A stretch of 9,451 bases of DNA from DATKMG01 sp035541995 (GTDB taxonomy: Bacteria; Acidobacteriota; Terriglobia; Versatilivoradales; Versatilivoraceae), in assembly GCA_035541995.1 (NCBI GenBank), contig DATKMG010000225.1, positions 1-9,451 of the forward strand, in the 5' to 3' direction. Shown piece by piece: positions 5,541 through 9,451 of the stretch. The notes beneath the pieces are model-generated. The model searched no databases. It was not told where the DNA came from and saw only the letters and a list, made by a program, of their open reading frames with translations. Made by a program: the position numbers and the translations under genes. Position 1 is the stretch's first letter. Each line of letters opens with the position of its first letter.

Positions 5541-7144
5541 TTTCTGACCACCTTGAGTCGGTTGTACTTGATCAGCCACATAACAGCGAACCAACCCTGC
5601 TCCCGAGGCAGGGAAATCCCTTCCAGCAGGCTCTCGATTGTGATTGGATTTGCAGCTGCATCCAGCAATTTGTTGAGGTCTGCCCCCTGCAGTAAAACGC
5701 GGACTTCGTTATAAGAAGAGCAGACAGTTTGTGAGGGACGGGCCACCACCTGATCCTGGGGGCTGAGGGAGTGGGAGACGTAGTGCCCGAATAGCATGGA
5801 CTGATTAACCCGGTAATGGTTCTCCATCGCTGGAGGCAGACCCGTCAATTGTGCTTCCCGGTAAAGTTCGTCCCATCTCTGTTCGTAGCGGTGAATAATC
5901 CGGCTAAAGACAAACTCGTTGGCCACCTTCTTCCTTCCCTCCTGCCCCATCGAAGCTCGCAGACTGCTCTCATGGATCAGGAGTAGAAGTCTCTCGGTGA
6001 ACTGATTCACATCGACAGCTACCTTTTGGGCTTCATAAAGTTGGGCCACATCCGGATCTAGAATTTCATAGAACTCATTGATCGGATCTGGAGTACAGCC
6101 GAAGGTGTCGATCAAATAGCCATCTACTCCATCTCGCACCAAGTCTTTGTAACCGTCGAACCTGGAGGCAACCACCGGAATCGAATGGGCCTGCGCTTCC
6201 AGCAAGCTAAGACCGAAGGTTTCCTGGGTATTGTCAGAGAGTGAGAGAAAAACGTCTGCCGAAGCCAAGAGATCTTTCTTGACTTCGGACCGGAAATTCG
6301 CCCTGACACGACATTGGGCCTCCACATGAAACTCTCGGATGAGTTCCTGAACCAGGCGCAAGTTTTGAGCATCCGCTCCACCCGCAATTACCAGGTATAC
6401 CGGAAACCTAGAATTAGGGAGTACATCCTTTGCGAAGGCCTCCACGAGGGGAGCAAGGTCCATTTTTTGAGCCGGCGTAATTCTTCCCAAACACATGACA
6501 ACCACGGCATCGGATGGAATTTGCATTTGCTCTCGAGCTTTTTGCCCGTCTCCGGCCTCTTCCAATACTTCGTCGTCAATACCGAGGGGCAGCCAATCCA
6601 GGTGTCCGCTGAAGCGGGAGTCTATGGCGCGGCCAGTGGCTTCAATCAGCTTTGTCATTGTGGCTAGGCCATCGTGGCTGCTGCAGAAGATGCTGTCGAA
6701 ACTCGCCATTCTGGCGCGGTTCAGCCGAACGGCAAAGTCGACTGTCTGGCGGCCGTGAAGTGAATGAGTAACCGCTGTGATGGGCCAGGGGAAGGAGGAG
6801 TAGCGACCCCGCAAGAAATGCAATCCCGGCATAAAATAGCCCCATCCGCCCAGATGGAATACGGTGAATGGGTCTCGTTGGAGGATTGCAGGAAGAGAAA
6901 AGTACGGAACACATTTCACGCTATCCAAGCGCTCCTGAGATAGCCCCCAACTGCGAACCGTGGATTCAAATGACGAGAGGTTCGCGTTGGAAGGACTGCT
7001 AAAAACCAATTCATCAAATCCTCCATATCTCAATAGTGCCTTGACGAAGTCATGATTGGCGATTAACCGGCCCATCCGGAGATTGTTTTGTCCTTGTTCC
7101 AGGAAGGGGAAGATCGAACCAAATCGCCTCATGACGGTTGACAC
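5486..7144 (-). CDS. Family 4 glycosyltransferase with C-terminal extension
   Basis: With the preferred start this is a 552-residue retaining GT-B glycosyltransferase of family GT4. The acceptor-side domain covers about residues 1-185 (FHLGGWGYFMPGLHFLRGRY at 96-115). The donor-binding domain covers about 205-425, with LGRITPAQKMDLAPLVEAF at 219-237 and the diagnostic E-x7-E motif ETFGLSLLE at 308-316, followed by VVASRFDGYKDLV. Residues 440-535 form an unusual extension ending in a winged-helix-like TIESLLEGISLPREQGW segment of unknown role. The last residues (GDRKQRIGNRAKGIGDR) are low-complexity and encoded by a heptamer DNA repeat. The GTG at 7144 is chosen because GAGGTGA lies 7 nt upstream. 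The TTG at 7180 and ATG at 7132 have no suitably placed Shine-Dalgarno. It probably transfers a sugar from a nucleotide donor in the cytosol; the acceptor is unknown. Confidence 0.88.
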   Translation of the reverse strand: MSTVMRRFGSIFPFLEQGQNNLRMGRLIANHDFVKALLRYGGFDELVFSSPSNANLSSFESTVRSWGLSQERLDSVKCVPYFSLPAILQRDPFTVFHLGGWGYFMPGLHFLRGRYSSFPWPITAVTHSLHGRQTVDFAVRLNRARMASFDSIFCSSHDGLATMTKLIEATGRAIDSRFSGHLDWLPLGIDDEVLEEAGDGQKAREQMQIPSDAVVVMCLGRITPAQKMDLAPLVEAFAKDVLPNSRFPVYLVIAGGADAQNLRLVQELIREFHVEAQCRVRANFRSEVKKDLLASADVFLSLSDNTQETFGLSLLEAQAHSIPVVASRFDGYKDLVRDGVDGYLIDTFGCTPDPINEFYEILDPDVAQLYEAQKVAVDVNQFTERLLLLIHESSLRASMGQEGRKKVANEFVFSRIIHRYEQRWDELYREAQLTGLPPAMENHYRVNQSMLFGHYVSHSLSPQDQVVARPSQTVCSSYNEVRVLLQGADLNKLLDAAANPITIESLLEGISLPREQGWFAVMWLIKYNRLKVVRKGDRKQRIGNRAKGIGDR

Positions 7145-7151
7145 TATCCAA

Positions 7152-7158
7152 TCACCTC
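7152..7158 (-). promoter_or_regulatory. Strong Shine-Dalgarno deciding a GTG start
   Basis: GAGGTGA on the minus strand is complementary over seven bases to the anti-Shine-Dalgarno of 16S rRNA and lies 7 nt before the GTG at 7144-7142. It favours this non-ATG start for the family 4 glycosyltransferase over the ATG twelve bases further on. Confidence 0.75.
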
Positions 7159-7214
7159 TCGTGGTGTCAAGGAGCTTCAAGCCGGGTCACGGGCAGGAAT
7201 TCATTATAAGTGGT

Positions 7215-7230
7215 TGGCATGATCGTTGCT
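7215..7230 (+). promoter_or_regulatory. Sigma-54 (RpoN) promoter upstream of the GT2-TPR gene
   Basis: TGGCATG, four bases, then TTGCT matches the sigma-54 consensus TGGCACG-N4-TTGCW at all but one position, with the essential GG and GC separated by exactly 10 nt. The predicted start is near 7241, giving a leader of about 205 nt before the ATG at 7446. Sigma-54 commonly serves flagellar genes together with an enhancer-binding activator. No activator site could be identified by eye. Confidence 0.82.
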
Positions 7231-7445
7231 TTGCTCACGGAGTGCACAAAAGGCCCGTGCTCTCGACAGGCATTCCCCGGCGAGACCCCGGATTGAGCAA
7301 ACATTTAGTTATCAATGCATTATGAATCACAAACGGAAGGCAAAGGCCGGGATCCATCTCCAGCCACGACAGATTCTTGACCAACAATGAGACCTGATCA
7401 TCGAAAAGATCCGGTTCACGCGGGAATAACGGTAAGGATGGAAGG

Positions 7446-9341
7446 ATGAGCCCAGGTTGCAGTAATCCTAAGCGGACATTGAGCTTATGCGTCATTGTCA
7501 AAAATGAAGAAGGGTTCATTGCACAGTGCCTGAACAGTGTCAAGGATTTCGTGGACGAAATCATCGTGGTTGACACCGGGTCTGAAGATCGGACTGTGGA
7601 AATAGCAAAAGAGTATGAAGCTAAGATTTTCGTGCATCCCTGGGTCGGGGATTTCAGTGTGGCTAGGAACCACTGCATTGATCATGCAGCAAGTGATTGG
7701 ATTTTAGTTCTGGACGCCGATGAGAGATTGGCATTGCGCGACGCTGCTCAGTTACGGGATTTGATCCAAAACACCACATGTCTTGGCTTTAAACTCATTC
7801 AGAGAAATTATCTCTGGGATGCCCGAGTTGCCTGTTCCAGGCCGACCCCACAGGATTACGAGGAGGGCAGGAACTACAGTAATTGCGTGGATCTCAAGGT
7901 AATTCGCCTCTTCAAAAATAGCGCTGAGATCCGTTATCAGGGACGTGTTCACGAACTGGTAGATCCTGTATTCGAGTCGAGACAACTGCCGTTTCTTTCC
8001 ACTGACTTGGTCATTCACCATTACGGAAAGGTTGCAGAGCGGAACCGGCTTGAAGTCAAGAAACAAGTGTATCTTGCCCTGGGGCGGCAGAAAGCTCAAG
8101 AAGAACCAGGTAGTGCCATGGCCCAATATGAATTGGGAATCCAGCTCTTTGAACTCGATCGGTTTAGAGAAGCCATCCCTTACTTCGAGGCGGCGTATCG
8201 TCTGAACCCCTCGATCGACTTCTCACTGTTCTACCTGGCACTTGCATATCATCGTCTCGGTGAACTGCAGGTTGCCGGTGAGTACTATCAAAAATGCCTT
8301 GCCCGCAATGCGGAGAACGATCGGGTTTTGTTGGACTATGCCAATTACTTTCGAGACTTGGGTCACCTGAAAAAGGCACTCAAGTACTACAAACAGTGCA
8401 TTTCACTGAATCCGAAGAACGCACTCGCCTTTTTCAATATGGCAGGTGTGTTCCTCAGGCTTGGGAAGACGGAAGAAGGATTTACCCACCTGGCCCAAGC
8501 CTTGCGGCTGAATCCAGATAGCGAAGTGCTTTACGAGAATTTCGCGCGCCTGGCCATTGAAAAAAGGCGGTTGGTAGACGCCATTCCCCCACTTGAGTTG
8601 TGCTCGTCGAAATTCCCGCAAAATCGTTCCTGCCTTGCTCTGTTAGCAGAAATTCATTTCAAACTGAAGCACTATGATCAAGCCAGAGAGTGGGCAAGCA
8701 AAGCACTTATGCTAGACCCAAGCATTATTCCTCTTTGGTTGATCAAGGCCCACTCGGAGTTCAGTTCAGGCTTGTTGCCAGAGGCAGAGGCCAGCTATCA
8801 AGCGGTATTAGGACAAGATGCTGCTAACCTTGACGCACTAATGAATTTGGCATCGTTGTCGGAGCACCGTGGGGATCTGGAACAAACGGAGTCGCGTCTG
8901 CGTGAGGTCACAAATCATCACCCGGATCAGCCGTTGGCGCTTAAAAAACTCGCGGTAATTCAGTCCAAAAGATGCCCGGATCATAGTGCCATGACCTTCA
9001 TGGAACGAGCATTTCAGGCCAACCCACAGGACACGGAATGTCTGCTTCTGCTGGGTTATCTCTATGAGAAGAACGCAGGACCCGAGCGGGCAATTAAGTT
9101 CTACGAAAGAATCCTAACGGACAACCCCAGATTGGCCCGCCTCGCACGCGAGAAAATCAGGAGGCTTACCCACTGCTCGGAGACCGTTAAGTCGGCTAAC
9201 GCAGATCTCTGGAGCCGAGGGGGCTTAGGCAGTGGTCGTAATGCACAAGAATCAATGAATCAAAGGATTTCCAATATCGAATCCTCTGGAGGATTCGAAA
9301 TCATCAACAAACCGGAGGAGGAAAGGAATGCCACAACTTGA
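7446..9341 (+). CDS. Family 2 glycosyltransferase fused to a TPR array
   Basis: This 631-residue protein starts with a GT-A fold domain at about residues 10-215: LSLCVIVKNEEGFIAQCLNS (12-31), VVDTGSEDRTVEIA (41-54), the metal- and nucleotide-binding DADE at 90-93, and GRVHE at 166-170 with HHYGK at 191-195. All the residues expected for an active GT2 enzyme of the SunS/TPR-GT type are present. Residues 222-570 hold about ten TPR units, for example AQYELGIQLFELDRFREAIPYF and ALAFFNMAGVFLRLGKTEEGF. The tail after about 575 is polar and probably disordered. There is no membrane segment, so it is likely a cytosolic enzyme that recognises a protein or peptide acceptor through its TPRs. Flagellin is the best guess from context (inference). 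The ATG is preceded by AAGGA at 7-nt spacing. Transcription is probably from the sigma-54 promoter at 7215-7230. Its end overlaps the next gene by 14 nt. Confidence 0.9.
   Translation: MSPGCSNPKRTLSLCVIVKNEEGFIAQCLNSVKDFVDEIIVVDTGSEDRTVEIAKEYEAKIFVHPWVGDFSVARNHCIDHAASDWILVLDADERLALRDAAQLRDLIQNTTCLGFKLIQRNYLWDARVACSRPTPQDYEEGRNYSNCVDLKVIRLFKNSAEIRYQGRVHELVDPVFESRQLPFLSTDLVIHHYGKVAERNRLEVKKQVYLALGRQKAQEEPGSAMAQYELGIQLFELDRFREAIPYFEAAYRLNPSIDFSLFYLALAYHRLGELQVAGEYYQKCLARNAENDRVLLDYANYFRDLGHLKKALKYYKQCISLNPKNALAFFNMAGVFLRLGKTEEGFTHLAQALRLNPDSEVLYENFARLAIEKRRLVDAIPPLELCSSKFPQNRSCLALLAEIHFKLKHYDQAREWASKALMLDPSIIPLWLIKAHSEFSSGLLPEAEASYQAVLGQDAANLDALMNLASLSEHRGDLEQTESRLREVTNHHPDQPLALKKLAVIQSKRCPDHSAMTFMERAFQANPQDTECLLLLGYLYEKNAGPERAIKFYERILTDNPRLARLAREKIRRLTHCSETVKSANADLWSRGGLGSGRNAQESMNQRISNIESSGGFEIINKPEEERNATT
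9277..9298 (+). promoter_or_regulatory. Hairpin ahead of the downstream gene's Shine-Dalgarno
   Basis: A perfect inverted repeat with 10-bp arms (TCGAATCCTC, 2-nt centre) lies inside the last codons of the GT2-TPR gene, 29 nt before the ATG at 9328. As RNA it can form an 8-bp stem with loop UCUGGA. It is followed by a GGA-rich Shine-Dalgarno. The layout repeats that of the fliC leader, but the loop lacks the leading A of the CsrA consensus. It may instead tune translational coupling between the overlapping genes. Confidence 0.5.
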
Positions 9342-9451
9342 AATTAACGGAATCAACTTATCAGTCGGTCCGGGGGTCCACAATTGGAGCCAGCTTCTGC
9401 AGGAGCTTGAGTCGAAGCATCTCGGTAGGGGGCAGGCCATTTCATCAGTCC
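9328..9451 (+). CDS. 5' end of an unrecognised gene overlapping the GT2-TPR gene (truncated by window edge)
   Basis: An ATG at 9328 preceded by an excellent Shine-Dalgarno (GGAGGAGGAAAGGA, 9314-9327) opens a frame that has no stop before the window ends, giving 41 residues starting MPQLEINGINLSVGPGVHNW. The sequence begins with a short beta-like segment and continues with a polar helix-like segment (SQLLQELESKHLGRGQAISS). It has no signal peptide or membrane segment. I do not recognise the family. It overlaps the last 14 bases of the GT2-TPR gene in another frame, so translational coupling and a shared transcript from the sigma-54 promoter are likely. Its job should therefore be linked to the glycosyltransferase or to the flagellum. 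Confidence 0.75.
   Translation, partial: MPQLEINGINLSVGPGVHNWSQLLQELESKHLGRGQAISSV

Larger units (their letters stand above)
7145..7445. other. Divergent intergenic region with sigma-54 promoter
   Basis: About 300 bp separate the start codons of the two divergent glycosyltransferase genes. Besides the Shine-Dalgarno sequences at each end and the sigma-54 promoter at 7215-7230, I see only minor palindromes (AATGCATT near 7312) and no convincing ORF. The minus-strand frame that spans it runs deep into the neighbouring gene and is a shadow. No clear promoter for the minus-strand gene was found. Confidence 0.6.

Noticed and set aside
7145..7180. GT4 start at the TTG at 7180
   Set aside because: There is no Shine-Dalgarno before it, and the segment it adds contains the strong GAGGTGA that serves the GTG at 7144.
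7235..7678. 147-codon minus-strand ORF
   Set aside because: It overlaps the conserved N-terminal GT2 motifs on the plus strand and has no recognisable protein features, so it is a shadow.

Overview
The window comes from a flagellated, probably Gram-negative bacterium of moderate GC content. The evidence is a filament-stage flagellar block (flagellin, FlaG, FliD, FliS) with a near-perfect sigma-28 promoter, a near-perfect sigma-54 promoter, and large TPR-glycosyltransferase fusions of a kind common in environmental lineages. The phylum cannot be fixed from sequence alone. Nitrospirota, Methylomirabilota (NC10), Acidobacteriota or a deltaproteobacterial lineage would all fit, and this is inference only.

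Layout. Positions 1-3426 are all minus strand and, in transcription order, carry fliC (flagellin), a strong hairpin, flaG, fliD, fliS and the first 17 codons of an unrecognised gene that runs off the left edge. Positions 3427-3592 are a dense divergent regulatory region. It holds the sigma-28 promoter and structured leader of fliC reading left, and a possible sigma-70 promoter reading right. From about 3593 the plus strand encodes a TPR protein with a heptosyltransferase-like GT-B catalytic domain. It converges on a minus-strand family-4 glycosyltransferase (5486-7144), and the 3' end of that gene is made of degenerate 7-bp tandem repeats. A divergent intergenic region of about 300 bp (7145-7445) contains the sigma-54 promoter. 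It reads into a plus-strand fusion of a family-2 glycosyltransferase with a long TPR array (7446-9341). The last TPR gene overlaps by 14 bp the start of a further unrecognised gene that leaves the right edge.

How the genes fit together. FliS is the export chaperone for flagellin, FliD caps the growing filament, FlaG influences filament length or capping, and FliC is the filament subunit. Three glycosyltransferases of different families lie directly beside flagellin, two of them fused to TPR arrays that could bind a protein acceptor. The simplest reading is a flagellin O-glycosylation island. This is inference from context, and surface polysaccharide synthesis is the alternative.

The most striking non-coding features are as follows. 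(1) The fliC leader has two consecutive hairpins whose hexaloops both read ANGGAN, the second covering the Shine-Dalgarno sequence. This is the layout expected for CsrA control of flagellin translation. (2) Sigma-28 and sigma-54 elements are distributed between the flagellin and glycosyltransferase genes. (3) A heptamer repeat array supplies the C-terminus and stop codon of a glycosyltransferase. No CRISPR array, insertion sequence, tRNA or rRNA was seen.
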